The notes: generated by a model from the letters alone, not told the origin. A stretch of DNA of 64,000 bases from Antarcticimicrobium sediminis (GCF_004348975.1 NZ_SMFP01000005.1:1-64000), one strand, 5' to 3'; numbered from the stretch's first letter, positions 17,545-27,587 are shown. A program made the numbers and translations.

Positions 17545-18915
17545 TTAACTGGCGGCGCGTTCGACCCGCTGAGCGCGCAGCGCGCTCAGTTCCTCGGCAA
17601 CGAGAAAGGCCAGCTCCAGCGATTGGCTGGCATTCAGGCGCGGATCGCAGGCGGTGTGATAGCGATCCGACAGGTTTGCCTCGCTGACCGCGCGCACGCC
17701 ACCGGTGCATTCGGTCACGTCCTGACCGGTCATCTCGAAATGCACCCCGCCCGGCACCGTGCCCTCGGCCGCGTGCACGGCAAAGAATTCGCGGACCTCG
17801 CGCAGCACCAGTTCGAACGGGCGGGTCTTGAACCCGGTCGAGGATTTGACCGTGTTGCCATGCATCGGGTCGCAGACCCAGACCACATTGGCCCCCTCTT
17901 CGCGCACGGCCTTGATCAGGCGCGGCAGATGCTCGCCCACATTGCCGGCCCCGAACCGCGCGATCAGGGTCAGCCGCCCGGCTTCGTTGCCGGGGTTCAG
18001 CTTGGCCATCAGCAGCTTGAGATCCTCGGCCGTCATAGACGGCCCGCATTTCAGCCCGATCGGGTTCAGCACACCGCGACAGAACTCCACATGCGCGCCA
18101 TCTGGCTGACGCGTACGGTCGCCAATCCAGATCAAATGACCCGAGCCCGCCAGCCATTTGCCCGAGGTGGAATCAAGTCGCGTCAGCGCCTCTTCGTATT
18201 CCAACAGCAGCGCCTCGTGGCTGGTATAGAAATCCACCGTCTGCAGGGTATGCGCGGTGTCGTTCTTGACCCCGGCCGCCTTCATGAAGTCCAGCGTGTC
18301 GGTGATTCGGCTCGCCATCTCGCGATAACGTTCGGATTTCTCGCCCTCGGTGAAGCTCAGCGTCCAGCTGTGCACCTGATTCACATCGGCATAGCCGCCG
18401 GTGGAAAACGCGCGCAGCAGGTTCAGCGTGGCGGCGGACTGGGTATAGGCCTGCAACATGCGGGCCGGGTCGGGAATGCGCGCCTCGGGGGTGAAGGCAA
18501 GATCGTTGACGATGTCGCCGCGATAGCTGGGCAGCTCGACGCCATCAACCACCTCGGTCGGTGCGCTGCGCGGTTTGGCGAACTGGCCCGCCATCCGCCC
18601 CACCTTGATCACCGGCACCTTGGCGCCATAGGTCAGCACCATCGCCATCTGCAACATCACCTTGAAGGTGTCGCGGATGCTGTCGGCGCTGAACTGTTCA
18701 AAGCTTTCGGCGCAATCGCCGCCCTGCAACAAGAATGCCTCACCGCGCGATGCGGCGCCCAATTCCTGCTTCAGACGGCGTGCTTCGCCGGCAAAGACCA
18801 GCGGCGGATATTTGGCAAGCTGACCCTCGACCGCAGTCAGGGCCGCGCTGTCAGTATAATCGGGCATCTGCACGCGCTGCTTGGCGCGCCAGTCCGATTT
18901 GCTCCAGTCCGTCAT
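17545..18915 (-). CDS. aroG: class II 3-deoxy-7-phosphoheptulonate (DAHP) synthase
   Basis: This 456-residue enzyme is the first of the shikimate pathway, joining phosphoenolpyruvate and erythrose 4-phosphate. It is of the plant-like class [14 protein letters not shown] near the N-terminus, [11 protein letters not shown] (metal Cys), [12 protein letters not shown], and the C-terminal [19 protein letters not shown]. The ATG at 18915 ([10 protein letters not shown]) has an AGAAGAAA purine stretch upstream and fits the family start. It is transcribed alone, divergently from an AraC-type regulator, with a 9-bp inverted repeat in its leader. Confidence 0.95.
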   Translation of the reverse strand: MTDWSKSDWRAKQRVQMPDYTDSAALTAVEGQLAKYPPLVFAGEARRLKQELGAASRGEAFLLQGGDCAESFEQFSADSIRDTFKVMLQMAMVLTYGAKVPVIKVGRMAGQFAKPRSAPTEVVDGVELPSYRGDIVNDLAFTPEARIPDPARMLQAYTQSAATLNLLRAFSTGGYADVNQVHSWTLSFTEGEKSERYREMASRITDTLDFMKAAGVKNDTAHTLQTVDFYTSHEALLLEYEEALTRLDSTSGKWLAGSGHLIWIGDRTRQPDGAHVEFCRGVLNPIGLKCGPSMTAEDLKLLMAKLNPGNEAGRLTLIARFGAGNVGEHLPRLIKAVREEGANVVWVCDPMHGNTVKSSTGFKTRPFELVLREVREFFAVHAAEGTVPGGVHFEMTGQDVTECTGGVRAVSEANLSDRYHTACDPRLNASQSLELAFLVAEELSALRAQRVERAAS

Positions 18916-18982
18916 TGTTTCTTCTCCGCTTGGCGTATCAGGGGGTCTGTATACAAAAGCCAGAGGATAGAGGCCATATCCC

Positions 18983-19007
18983 ATTTGCGGCACTTGACGC
19001 CGCAAAT
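18983..19007. promoter_or_regulatory. 9-bp perfect inverted repeat in the aroG / AraC divergent promoter region
   Basis: ATTTGCGGC (18983-18991) and GCCGCAAAT (18999-19007) are separated by seven bases. The dyad lies 68-92 bases before the aroG start and about 76 bases before the regulator gene. It could be an operator for a dimeric regulator or a hairpin in the aroG leader. Confidence 0.5.
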
Positions 19008-19082
19008 AACCTCTGAGCAAGCTGTGGATCACGGTCGGGTCGACACTGGATTCGGCGCGGACCTGGTTCGGAAAGGCCTCCG

Positions 19083-20087
19083 ATGGAAGAACAACGTGAA
19101 GCCGTCGCAGTCGATCAGCCTCTGGGCCGTCCCCGTCGCTTTGTCTTTGTTCTGCTCGATAATTTCACGCTCCTGTGCTTCGCCTCGGCGGTTGAGAGCC
19201 TGCGCATCGCCAACCGGATGTCCGGGCAGGAACTGTATACTTGGCGCCTGATCGGCGAGGGCGGCGAAGAGATAACCTGTTCGTCGGGCACCACCTTCAA
19301 GCTTGACGGCGGGCTGGATGATTTGCAGCGCGACGATACCGTGCTGCTGTGTGGCGGGATCGAGGTTCAGAACGCCACCACCAAAAAGCTGCTGTCCTGG
19401 TTGCGGCGCGAGGCGCGCAAGGGGGTGATCATCGGCGGCTTGTGCACGGCCGGATACGCCATGGCCCGGGCCGGGCTGCTGGACGACAAAAAGGCGACGA
19501 TCCATTGGGAAAACGCCGATAGCTTTGCCGAGGAATTCGACGAGGTGCAGCTCACCAAATCGGTCTTCGTGATTGACGGCAACCGCATCACCACTGCCGG
19601 CGGCACCTCTTCCATCGACCTGATGCTGAAACTGATCGCCGATGATCATGGCGAGGATCTGGCCAACGCAGTGGCCGACCAGTTGATCTATTCCTCGATT
19701 CGCACCGATCAGGACACCCAGCGCCTGTCGGTGCCGACCCGGATTGGCGTGCGTCACCCCAAGCTGAGCCAGGTGATCCAGATGATGGAAACCAACATCG
19801 AAGAGCCGATCAGCCCCTCGATCCTTGCGCGCGACGTGGGCATGTCGACCCGCCAGCTTGAACGGTTGTTCCGCCGCTATCTGAACCGCTCGCCCAAGCG
19901 CTACTATATGGAGCTGCGGCTGCAAAAGGCACGCAACCTTCTGATGCAGACCGATATGAGCGTGATCAACGTGGCGCTGGCTTGCGGCTTTGCCTCGCCG
20001 TCGCATTTCTCGAAATGCTACCGGACGCATTACAACACCACGCCCTACCGCGAACGCGGCGCACAGGCGGCGCGGCTCTCGATCTGA
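19083..20087 (+). CDS. GlxA-family transcriptional regulator (DJ-1/PfpI domain plus AraC HTH)
   Basis: This 334-residue regulator has an N-terminal class-I-glutamine-amidotransferase-like domain (about 17-185) with the nucleophile-elbow Cys in [16 protein letters not shown]-terminal AraC HTH pair covers about 225-330 ([20 protein letters not shown] and [21 protein letters not shown]). Regulators of this type control arginine, carnitine, betaine or choline use in other bacteria. Here it lies between divergent aroG and the downstream liv operon, either of which may be a target. Confidence 0.88.
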   Translation: MEEQREAVAVDQPLGRPRRFVFVLLDNFTLLCFASAVESLRIANRMSGQELYTWRLIGEGGEEITCSSGTTFKLDGGLDDLQRDDTVLLCGGIEVQNATTKKLLSWLRREARKGVIIGGLCTAGYAMARAGLLDDKKATIHWENADSFAEEFDEVQLTKSVFVIDGNRITTAGGTSSIDLMLKLIADDHGEDLANAVADQLIYSSIRTDQDTQRLSVPTRIGVRHPKLSQVIQMMETNIEEPISPSILARDVGMSTRQLERLFRRYLNRSPKRYYMELRLQKARNLLMQTDMSVINVALACGFASPSHFSKCYRTHYNTTPYRERGAQAARLSI

Positions 20088-20425
20088 ACGCAAGGCTTGG
20101 GCTGCGGGCGACGTCACACTCGCCGGGGCAAACCGTACAAAATCGACGCCAAAATCCCCGTTTTCTCGCCGCGCTGGGCCACCAGATATCCTGCTACAAA
20201 GCGCAGAAAGATCCGCGTAAGGCACAGGGCGAGCCCCCATTCGCGCCTTCGCCAAGGGGGGGTGATTTTGATCACGGATCTCGCGCAATCGCTGCGCGGG
20301 AAAAAAAATCCGGACGGGATCCATCGCACGGTGTTACGCTCTGGCAACGTTAGTACTTTTCTTTTTCTCAGAGCTTGCCTAGGGTCTGCACAGAACTTCA
20401 CCGTTCAAATTTGGGAGTAATGAAC
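20088..20425. other. leader and promoter region of the liv operon, no gene seen
   Basis: These 338 bases hold no convincing reading frame. Near 20270-20315 there is a dyad CGCGCAATCGCTGCGCG followed by a run of A residues. The last 100 bases before livK are relatively T-rich and probably carry the promoter. No riboswitch was recognised. Confidence 0.5.
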
Positions 20426-21613
20426 ATGAAAAAACTGCTTATGGCGACAGCCCTGAGTTCGTTGGGTGCGACGGCCGCATTTGCTGCGGATGATATCAAA
20501 ATGGGTGTCGCGGCGGCCTTTACCGGCCCGCTCGAATCGCTTGCCCCGCCGATCGCGCGCGGTGCCGAACTGGCCATCGAAGAGGCCAACGCGTCGGGTC
20601 TGCTGCTGGGCGGCATCACCGTGAGCCCGGTCCGTGCTGACACCACCTGTATCGATTCAGCGGCCGCAACCGCCGCTGTCGAGCGTCTGGTCACCGGCGA
20701 CAAGGTTGTCGGCGTCATGGGGCCGATGTGCTCGGGTGCCACCACCGCAGTGCTGCAGAACGTCGCCGTGCCCAACGGCATCGTCATGATCTCGCCCTCC
20801 GCCACCTCGCCGGCGCTGACCGATATCGAGGACAACGGCCTGTTCTTCCGCACCGCCCCTTCGGATGCCCGTCAGGGCGCCGTGATGGCCCAGATCATTC
20901 TTGATCATGGCATCAAAAGCGTGGCTGTGACCTATACCAACAACGACTATGGCAAGGGCCTCTCAAGCGCCTTTGAAACCTCTTACAAGGCGGCAGGCGG
21001 CACCGTCACGTTGACCTCGGCGCATGAGGACGGCAAGGCCGACTACTCGGCCGAAGTCGGTGCCTTGGCCTCTGCTGGTGGCGACGCGCTGGTTGTCGTG
21101 GGCTATGTCGATCAGGGTGGCTCCGGCATGGTACAATCCGCACTGGATTCCGGCGCCTTTGACACCTTTGTGTTCCCCGACGGCATGGTCGGCAGCGCGC
21201 TGGTGGAGCGGTTCGGCTCGGATATCGACGGCTCCTTTGGCCAGAACCCGGCAGCTGCCGGCGAAGGTCGCGGTCTGTTCAACGATATGGCGACGAAAGC
21301 CGGTTTCGACGGCACCTCGGCCTTTGCGGGCGAAGCCTATGACGGCGCGGCTCTGATGCTGCTGGCGATGCAGGCTGCTGGCTCTTCCGATCCTTCGGTC
21401 TACAAGACCAAGATCATGGATGTGGCCAACGCCCCGGGCGAGATGATCCTGCCCGGTGAAATCGGCAAGGCGCTGCAGATCCTCGCCGATGGCGGTGAAG
21501 TCGACTATGTCGGTGCCGCAGCGGTCGAGTTCATCGAGCCGGGCGAAAGCGCCGGGACCTACCGCGAAATCACCATCGAAGGTGGTGAAATCAAGGTTGT
21601 CGGCTACCGTTGA
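20426..21613 (+). CDS. livK: branched-chain amino-acid ABC transporter, periplasmic binding protein
   Basis: This secreted protein of about 395 residues is of the Leu/Ile/Val-binding family (type I periplasmic fold). A signal peptide covers about 1-20 (KKLLMATALSSLGATAAFAA). The mature part starts DDIKMGVAAAFTGPLESLAPPI, the usual opening of LivK proteins, with VGVMGPMCSGATTAV and TYTNNDYGKGL further on. ATG 20426 is chosen because GGGAG lies eight bases upstream; ATG 20420 is two codons earlier. First gene of livK-G-F-H-M. The real ligand could be another amino acid or amide. Confidence 0.92.
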   Translation: MKKLLMATALSSLGATAAFAADDIKMGVAAAFTGPLESLAPPIARGAELAIEEANASGLLLGGITVSPVRADTTCIDSAAATAAVERLVTGDKVVGVMGPMCSGATTAVLQNVAVPNGIVMISPSATSPALTDIEDNGLFFRTAPSDARQGAVMAQIILDHGIKSVAVTYTNNDYGKGLSSAFETSYKAAGGTVTLTSAHEDGKADYSAEVGALASAGGDALVVVGYVDQGGSGMVQSALDSGAFDTFVFPDGMVGSALVERFGSDIDGSFGQNPAAAGEGRGLFNDMATKAGFDGTSAFAGEAYDGAALMLLAMQAAGSSDPSVYKTKIMDVANAPGEMILPGEIGKALQILADGGEVDYVGAAAVEFIEPGESAGTYREITIEGGEIKVVGYR

Positions 21614-21634
21614 CACCATCGCCCTGACAACTAT

Positions 21635-21661
21635 GACAGCCCGGCTTGATGCCGGGCTGTC
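21635..21661 (+). terminator. intercistronic hairpin after livK
   Basis: An 11-bp perfect stem GACAGCCCGGC / GCCGGGCTGTC has a 5-base loop and no T-run after it. It lies between livK and livG. It is likely an mRNA-stabilising or partly terminating stem favouring the binding protein, like the stem between pstS and pstC. Confidence 0.65.
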
Positions 21662-21703
21662 TGCTAACAGGGCAACCGTTCCACGCGAAGTTAGGGGAAG
21701 GTG

Positions 21704-22486
21704 ATGATCGCCGTAGAGAATCTCCACAAACATTTCGGCGGGTTCCATGCGGTAGACGGCGCGTCGCTGGAAATCGCCGAAGGGTCCATTACCGGGCTGA
21801 TCGGTCCGAACGGGGCCGGAAAAACCACGCTTTTCAATGTGATCGCCGGTGTGCTTCCGCCCACCTCTGGCCGTGTCACCATGGCGGGCGAAGACATCAC
21901 CGGACTGCCGCCGCATCAGCTGTTCCACAAGGGGCTGTTGCGGACGTTTCAGATCGCGCATGAGTTCGGCTCGATGAGTTGCCGGGAAAACCTGATGATG
22001 GTTCCTGCCGCGCAATCGGGCGAAACGCTGTGGAACACCTGGTTCGGGCGCAAACGCATCGCCGAGGAGGAACGCGCGTTGCGGGCCAAGGCCGACGAGG
22101 TGCTGGAGTTCCTGACCATCGAACATCTGGCCGACCAACAGGCGGGCCAGATCTCGGGCGGGCAGAAAAAGCTGCTGGAACTGGGCCGCACCATGATGGT
22201 CGACGCCAAAATCGTCTTTCTAGACGAGGTCGGCGCCGGGGTGAACCGCACCCTGCTGAACACGATCGGCGATGCCATCATCCGGCTGAACAAGGAACGA
22301 GGCTATACCTTTGTGGTGATCGAACACGATATGGATTTCATCGGCCGCCTTTGCGATCCGGTGATCTGCATGGCCGAGGGCAAGGTTCTGGCCAAGGGCA
22401 GCCTGGACGAGATCAAGGCCAATGAGCACGTGATCGAGGCCTATCTGGGCACCGGCCTGAAGAACAAGGACAAGATCGACGCCTGA
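21704..22486 (+). CDS. livG: branched-chain amino-acid ABC transporter ATP-binding protein LivG
   Basis: This 260-residue ATPase has Walker A GPNGAGKTTLFNVIAG, signature QISGGQKKLLELGRTMM and Walker B KIVFLDEVGAGVN. The Q-loop region FQIAHEFGSMS and the C-terminal VIEAYLGTG are typical of LivG. The start may be GTG at 21701 or ATG at 21704; the AGGGGAAGG site fits the ATG. It works with LivF as the energy unit of the importer. A 114-base gap with an A/C/G-rich tandem segment separates it from livF. Confidence 0.94.
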   Translation: MIAVENLHKHFGGFHAVDGASLEIAEGSITGLIGPNGAGKTTLFNVIAGVLPPTSGRVTMAGEDITGLPPHQLFHKGLLRTFQIAHEFGSMSCRENLMMVPAAQSGETLWNTWFGRKRIAEEERALRAKADEVLEFLTIEHLADQQAGQISGGQKKLLELGRTMMVDAKIVFLDEVGAGVNRTLLNTIGDAIIRLNKERGYTFVVIEHDMDFIGRLCDPVICMAEGKVLAKGSLDEIKANEHVIEAYLGTGLKNKDKIDA

Positions 22487-22600
22487 CCGGCGGATGGTCG
22501 CACAAGAAGAACCGAAACCGGAAGAACCGAAAAGAGAACGTGAAAACAGCGTTCCGATGGGGGTTAGCATGATCAGACAACCGAACCTCAGGGTGTCCCG

Positions 22601-23419
22601 ATGAGCGGCGGCTATGAAAACCGCAGCAACAAGGACGCGACCATCACCAATACGGTGGGCAAGGGCGAGTTCGACCCGCATCCCGGCACCGGGCACCCGA
22701 TGGACACGGCCGAGGCCTTTCTGGTCGGCGACAGCATGACCGGCGGCTATGGCAAGGGGCCAGACATCCTGCACGATTGCACCCTTTCGGTGAACCCGGG
22801 TGAAATTGCGGTGATCGTGGGGCCCAACGGCGCCGGGAAATCCACCGCGATGAAGGCGGTTTTCGGCATGTTGGATTTGCGTCAGGGCTCGGTCCGGCTG
22901 GATGGTGAGGATATCACCAACCTCAGCCCGCAAGACCGGGTGGTTCGGGGCATGGGGTTTGTGCCGCAGAACAACAACATCTTTACCTCGTTGACGGTTG
23001 AGGAAAATCTGGAAATGGGGGCGTTTATCCGCCGCGATGATTTCCGCGAGACGCTTGCCCAGATCTATGACCTGTTCCCGATCCTCAAGGACAAGCGCCG
23101 TCAGGCTGCCGGAGAACTGTCGGGCGGCCAGCGTCAACAGGTGGCGGTGGGGCGCGCGCTGATGACCCAGCCCAAGGTCTTGATGCTGGATGAACCGACC
23201 GCCGGAGTCAGCCCCATCGTGATGGACGAGCTGTTCGACCGGATCATCGAAGTCTCGCGCACCGGGATCCCGATCCTGATGGTCGAACAGAATGCCCGCC
23301 AAGCGCTTGAGATTGCCGATCGCGGCTATGTTCTGGTGCAGGGTGCCAATGCCTATACCGGCACCGGGAAACAGCTTTTGGCCGATCCCGACGTGCGCAA
23401 GTCGTTTTTGGGAGGGTGA
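22601..23419 (+). CDS. livF: branched-chain amino-acid ABC transporter ATP-binding protein LivF
   Basis: This 272-residue second ATPase of the importer has Walker A GPNGAGKSTAMKAVFG, signature ELSGGQRQQVAVGRA and Walker B KVLMLDEPTAGVSP. It carries an N-terminal extension of about 35 residues before the ATPase fold, rich in Gly, Asn and Asp (MSGGYENRSNKDATITN...), which ordinary LivF proteins of about 235 residues lack. A later Met (MDTAEAF, codon 34) is a possible alternative start. Confidence 0.92.
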   Translation: MSGGYENRSNKDATITNTVGKGEFDPHPGTGHPMDTAEAFLVGDSMTGGYGKGPDILHDCTLSVNPGEIAVIVGPNGAGKSTAMKAVFGMLDLRQGSVRLDGEDITNLSPQDRVVRGMGFVPQNNNIFTSLTVEENLEMGAFIRRDDFRETLAQIYDLFPILKDKRRQAAGELSGGQRQQVAVGRALMTQPKVLMLDEPTAGVSPIVMDELFDRIIEVSRTGIPILMVEQNARQALEIADRGYVLVQGANAYTGTGKQLLADPDVRKSFLGG

Positions 23420-23423
23420 GCAG

Positions 23424-24434
23424 ATGGATTTCCTGAACGCCATCGTGGCGCTGTCCAATTTCGTTCTGATCCCCGCCATCGCCTATGGCTCGCAACTGGC
23501 GCTGGGGGCGCTGGGGGTGACGCTGATCTATGGCATCCTGCGGTTTTCCAACTTTGCCCATGGCGACACCATGGCCTTTGGCTCCATGGTCACGGTTCTG
23601 GTGACCTGGTGGTTCCAGTCGATGGGGATCAGCTTTGGCCCCCTGCCCACGGCGCTGCTGGCGCTGCCCTTCGGCATTCTGGGCTGTATGGCGCTGGTGC
23701 TGATCACCGACCGGGCCGTCTATCGGTTCTATCGCGAACAAAAGGCCAAACCGGTGATCCTGGTGATCGTGTCGATGGGGGTGATGTTCATCCTGAACGG
23801 CGTTGTCCGCTTTATCATCGGGCCGGACGATCAGCGTTTTGCCGATGGTGAACGCTTCATCATTTCGGCCCGCGACTTCAAGGAAATGACGGGGTTGAGC
23901 GAGGGGCTCGCCATCAAGACCACGCAGGGCATCACCGTGGTGGTGGCTGTGGTCGCGGTGGTGCTGTTGTTCTGGTTCCTCAACCGCACCCGCACCGGAA
24001 AATCGATGCGCGCCTATTCCGACAACGAGGATCTGGCGCTGCTGTCGGGCATCAACCCCGAACGGGTGGTCATGTATACTTGGCTGATCGTGGCGGCACT
24101 GGCAACCGTGGCGGGTACGCTCTACGGCCTCGACAAAAGCTTCAAACCCTTTGTCTATTTTCAGCTTCTGCTGCCGATCTTTGCCGCGGCCATCGTCGGC
24201 GGCTTGGGCAGCCCGCTGGGCGCCATCGCCGGCGGTTTCGTCATCGCCTTTTCCGAGGTGACGATCACCTATGCGTGGAAAAAGGTTCTGGTCTATCTGC
24301 TGCCTGATGCGCTGGAGCCATCGGGGCTCGTCCAGCTGCTGAGCACCGATTACAAATTCGCGGTCAGTTTCGTGATCCTGCTGATCGTGCTGCTGTTCCG
24401 GCCCACGGGCCTGTTCCGGGGGAAATCCGTATGA
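23424..24434 (+). CDS. livH: branched-chain amino-acid ABC transporter permease LivH
   Basis: This 336-residue inner-membrane permease opens with NAIVALSNFVLIPAIAYGSQLALGALGVTLIYG and RFSNFAHGDTMAFG, the signature of LivH proteins. It has about eight hydrophobic helices and a C-terminal FRPTGLFRGKSV. The ATG at 23424 lies four bases after the livF stop, with GGGAGGGTGAG as the ribosome site. It overlaps livM by four bases. Confidence 0.94.
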   Translation: MDFLNAIVALSNFVLIPAIAYGSQLALGALGVTLIYGILRFSNFAHGDTMAFGSMVTVLVTWWFQSMGISFGPLPTALLALPFGILGCMALVLITDRAVYRFYREQKAKPVILVIVSMGVMFILNGVVRFIIGPDDQRFADGERFIISARDFKEMTGLSEGLAIKTTQGITVVVAVVAVVLLFWFLNRTRTGKSMRAYSDNEDLALLSGINPERVVMYTWLIVAALATVAGTLYGLDKSFKPFVYFQLLLPIFAAAIVGGLGSPLGAIAGGFVIAFSEVTITYAWKKVLVYLLPDALEPSGLVQLLSTDYKFAVSFVILLIVLLFRPTGLFRGKSV

Positions 24435-25735
24435 GCACCACACTCAAGAACACGCTGCTGTTTGCGCTGGTCGGGGCGCTGATCCTGCTGACCGGTGTCA
24501 TGCAAAGCTGGAACTCTGCCCTGTTGATCCTGAACATGGGGCTGATCTCTGCCATCATGGCGATCGGGGTCAACCTGCAATGGGGGTTTGCCGGTCTGTT
24601 CAATGTCGGCGTCATGGGCTTTGTCGCCCTTGGCGGACTGGCGGTGGTGCTGGTGTCCGAGCCGCCGGTGACCGAAGCCTGGGCGGCCGGTGGGATGCGC
24701 ATCGTGCTGGGCCTGCTGCTGGGGGCGGCCACGGTCGTGGCGGCGGTTCTGGTCAATACACGGATGCCCGCCGGCCGTTTGCGCGTGGCGGTGATGATCG
24801 CGGTCCTGATCGGCGGATTCTTTCTGTATCGCGGGGTGTTTGATCCCGGCGTTGACGCCGTGGAACAGGTGAACGCGGCCGCAAGCGGATTTCTTGGCGG
24901 GCTGGGTCTGCCGGTGTTGCTGGCCTGGCCGGCGGGCGGGCTGCTGGCCGCTGGTGCCGCCTGGCTGATCGGCAAGACCGCTCTGGGGCTGCGCTCGGAC
25001 TATCTGGCGATTGCGACGCTGGGCATTGCCGAGATCATCATCGCGGTGATGAAGAACGAGGATTGGCTGGCGCGCGGGGTCAAGAACGTGGTTGGCCTGC
25101 CGCGCCCCCTGCCCTTTGAGATTGATCTGCAGAACGACCCCGGTTTCGTCGAGCGCGCGGTCTCTCTCGGGATTGACCCGGTGACCGCCTCGACGCTCTA
25201 CGTCAAACTGGGGTATTCGGTGCTGTTTCTGGTGGTGCTTCTGGTGCTGCTTTGGATGGCACAAATGGCGCTGAAAAGCCCTTGGGGCCGGATGATGCGC
25301 GCGATCCGCGACAATGAGGTCGCGGCCGAGGCGATGGGCAAGGATGTCACCCGCCGCCACCTTCATGTCTTTGTTCTGGGCTCGGCCATCTGCGGCATCG
25401 CTGGCGCCATGATGACCACGCTGGACGGGCAACTGACACCGGGCAGCTATCAGCCGCTGCGCTTTACCTTCCTGGTCTGGGTGATGGTGATCGTCGGTGG
25501 ATCGGGCAACAATCTGGGCGCCGTGCTGGGCGGGTTCCTGATCTGGCTGCTTTGGGTGCAGGTTGAACCGATCGGGCTGTTCCTGATGCAGGTGATGACC
25601 TCGGGTCTTGCCGAGGACAGTGCGCTGCGGGCGCATATGCTGGACAGCGCGGCGCATATGCGCCTGTTCACCATGGGGCTGATCCTGCTTCTGGTGCTGC
25701 GGTTCAGTCCGCGCGGATTGATCCCCGAAAAATAG
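24431..25735 (+). CDS. livM: branched-chain amino-acid ABC transporter permease LivM
   Basis: This 434-residue permease partner of LivH contains the family motifs NLQWGFAGLFNVGVMGFVALGG, GLRSDYLAIATLGIAEII, and VMVIVGGSGNNLGAVLGGFL near the C-terminus. Between the first helices it has an extra hydrophobic stretch that makes it longer than the E. coli protein. Last gene of the operon, followed 35 bases later by a strong terminator. Confidence 0.94.
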   Translation: MSTTLKNTLLFALVGALILLTGVMQSWNSALLILNMGLISAIMAIGVNLQWGFAGLFNVGVMGFVALGGLAVVLVSEPPVTEAWAAGGMRIVLGLLLGAATVVAAVLVNTRMPAGRLRVAVMIAVLIGGFFLYRGVFDPGVDAVEQVNAAASGFLGGLGLPVLLAWPAGGLLAAGAAWLIGKTALGLRSDYLAIATLGIAEIIIAVMKNEDWLARGVKNVVGLPRPLPFEIDLQNDPGFVERAVSLGIDPVTASTLYVKLGYSVLFLVVLLVLLWMAQMALKSPWGRMMRAIRDNEVAAEAMGKDVTRRHLHVFVLGSAICGIAGAMMTTLDGQLTPGSYQPLRFTFLVWVMVIVGGSGNNLGAVLGGFLIWLLWVQVEPIGLFLMQVMTSGLAEDSALRAHMLDSAAHMRLFTMGLILLLVLRFSPRGLIPEK

Positions 25736-25770
25736 CGAGTGTGCCCAACGCCGCAGGAAAACTGAAAATG

Positions 25771-25800
25771 CGGCGCCCGTTTGAACGGGCGCCGTTTTTT
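25771..25800 (+). terminator. intrinsic terminator of the liv operon
   Basis: A 10-bp stem CGGCGCCCGT / ACGGGCGCCG has a TTGA loop and is followed by six T. Four A residues on the other side allow partial use by the convergent herA-like gene. Confidence 0.9.
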
Positions 25801-25805
25801 ATCGC

Positions 25806-27362
25806 CTAGCGGCCTTTGAAGAAACTGCCAAGGATGCCGCGCACGATGCGTCGTCCGGTGGTGCCCTTAAGTTCCTTGATCACCGCCGAGGAAAACGCCG
25901 ATCCGAAGGTGTCCGTCTGCCGCCGCTGCGGTTTTGCAGTGGAACGGTCCGCCCGGCTGCCGGAATAGCGCCGCGCCGTGTTGTATTCGCGCGCCATGGG
26001 GTCGCCGGTGGCCTCGGCCTGTTCTTCGGCCTCGCCGGCGGCCTGTGCAGCTTTGGCCGCGCGGGCGGCAAGGATTTCATAGGCGGATCGGCGGTCAAGC
26101 GCGGTGTTGTATTTCTCCGCCAACCCCGAGGTCGCCATCACCGCTGTGCGCTCCTGTGGCGTGATCGGGCCCAGATGCGACGATGGCGGCCGGATCAAGG
26201 TGCGTTCGACCACCCCCGGCGCGCCTTTGGCTTCCAACATCGAAGTGACCGCCTCGCCGACGCCGACGTCGCGAATGGCCTCTTCGGTCGAAAACCTTGG
26301 ATTCTCACGATAGGTCTCGGCAGCCATCCGCAGGTTCTTACGGTCGCGCGCGGTAAAGGCGCGCAGCGCATGTTGAACGCGGTTGCCAAGCTGGCCGAGA
26401 ATGTCCTCGGGGATGTCCGATGGATGTTGGCTGACGAAATAGACCCCCACCCCCTTGGACCGGATCAGGCGGGCCACCTGTTCGACCTTGTCGAGCAGCG
26501 CCTTTGGGGCATCGTCAAACAGCAGATGCGCCTCGTCAAAGAAAAACACCAGCTTGGGTTTGTCGGGATCGCCCACCTCGGGCAGTTCCTCGAACAACTC
26601 GCTGAGCAGCCAGAGCAGGCAGGTGGCGTATAGGCCGGGCGAGGCCATCAGCTTGTCAGCGGCGAGGATATTGACCATGCCGCGCCCCTGCGCGTCGGTG
26701 CGCATCAGGTCGGCAAGCTCCAGTGCCGGTTCGCCAAAGAAATGCGCCGCGCCCTGATTTTCGATCACCAGCAGCCGGCGCTGGATCGCGCCCACCGACG
26801 AGACCGAGACATTGCCATAGCGCAGCGACAGCGTGGCACGGTTCTCGCCGATCCATGTCAGCAGCGCCTGCAGATCCTTGAGATCCAGCAGCGGCAACCC
26901 TTCTTCGTCCGACAACCGGAACGCGATGTTGAGGATGCCCTCCTGCGCCTCGGACAGGTCCAGCAGACGGGACAGCAGCAGCGGCCCCATCTCGGCGACC
27001 GTGGTGCGCAGCGGGTGACCCTGCTCACCGAAGATATCCCAGAAGGTGACCGGGCTGGCCCCGTAAGCATAGCCGTCGAACCCGATCGTTTCGGCGCGCG
27101 ATGTGAAGGCATCGTGCAGCTTGAAGGTCTCGGTTCCGGGTTTCGCAAGACCCGAGAGATCCCCCTTGACGTCGGACAGCACGACAGGAACCCCGGCGTT
27201 CGAAAACCCTTCGGCCAGAATTTGCAGCGTCACGGTCTTGCCGGTGCCGGTGGCCCCCGCGATCAGCCCGTGGCGGTTGGCATATTTCAGCGCCAGCCCC
27301 TGTTTGCTGCCGTAGTCCGGGCCACCACCGCCCAGAAAGACCTTGTTGTCCATGTCATTCAT
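25806..27362 (-). CDS. HerA-like ATPase of the DUF853 (YjgR) family
   Basis: This 518-residue P-loop ATPase is related to HerA/FtsK translocases. Walker A is [12 protein letters not shown] (about residue 36) and Walker B is [37 protein letters not shown] and [13 protein letters not shown] are DUF853 signatures. The C-terminal 80 residues are Ala/Glu/Arg-rich and end [13 protein letters not shown]. The E. coli homologue YjgR has no settled function; DNA or protein translocation is assumed from the fold. Monocistronic. Confidence 0.9.
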   Translation of the reverse strand: MNDMDNKVFLGGGGPDYGSKQGLALKYANRHGLIAGATGTGKTVTLQILAEGFSNAGVPVVLSDVKGDLSGLAKPGTETFKLHDAFTSRAETIGFDGYAYGASPVTFWDIFGEQGHPLRTTVAEMGPLLLSRLLDLSEAQEGILNIAFRLSDEEGLPLLDLKDLQALLTWIGENRATLSLRYGNVSVSSVGAIQRRLLVIENQGAAHFFGEPALELADLMRTDAQGRGMVNILAADKLMASPGLYATCLLWLLSELFEELPEVGDPDKPKLVFFFDEAHLLFDDAPKALLDKVEQVARLIRSKGVGVYFVSQHPSDIPEDILGQLGNRVQHALRAFTARDRKNLRMAAETYRENPRFSTEEAIRDVGVGEAVTSMLEAKGAPGVVERTLIRPPSSHLGPITPQERTAVMATSGLAEKYNTALDRRSAYEILAARAAKAAQAAGEAEEQAEATGDPMAREYNTARRYSGSRADRSTAKPQRRQTDTFGSAFSSAVIKELKGTTGRRIVRGILGSFFKGR

Positions 27363-27439
27363 CTCGGGTCATCCCGTTTTGGGCCCAATCATCTTGGCCA
27401 TACTTCGTTAATACCTATCTGGAATAGTGGTTTCTGCCC

Positions 27440-27512
27440 GGCGCGGCAACGCGGTGCCCGGGGCAATTTCCCTCCTCGTCGGAGGGGCCGCGCGGTTCTG
27501 GCGCGGCCCTTT
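27440..27512 (+). other. cluster of three hairpins upstream of the small-RNA candidate
   Basis: Three GC-rich stems follow one another. One is around CCCGGCGCG-GCAA-CGCG (from about 27440). Another is CTCC-TCGT-CGGAG. The last is a 9-bp stem GGGCCGCGC / GCGCGGCCC (27485-27509), followed by TTT. The last could be a terminator. No reading frame and no convincing promoter were found, so this may be a structured RNA or a repeat. Confidence 0.35.
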
Positions 27513-27587
27513 CGCCTTAGGGTTCTGAGAAAACGCACAGAAAACAGGCAAACATGGTGCGGCATGGGAATGTTCTCACCTTTGCTG

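Noticed and set aside
17518-19251. 577-codon plus-strand open frame opposite aroG
   Set aside because: Shadow of class II DAHP synthase; composition is His/Arg/Gln-rich and no motif is present.
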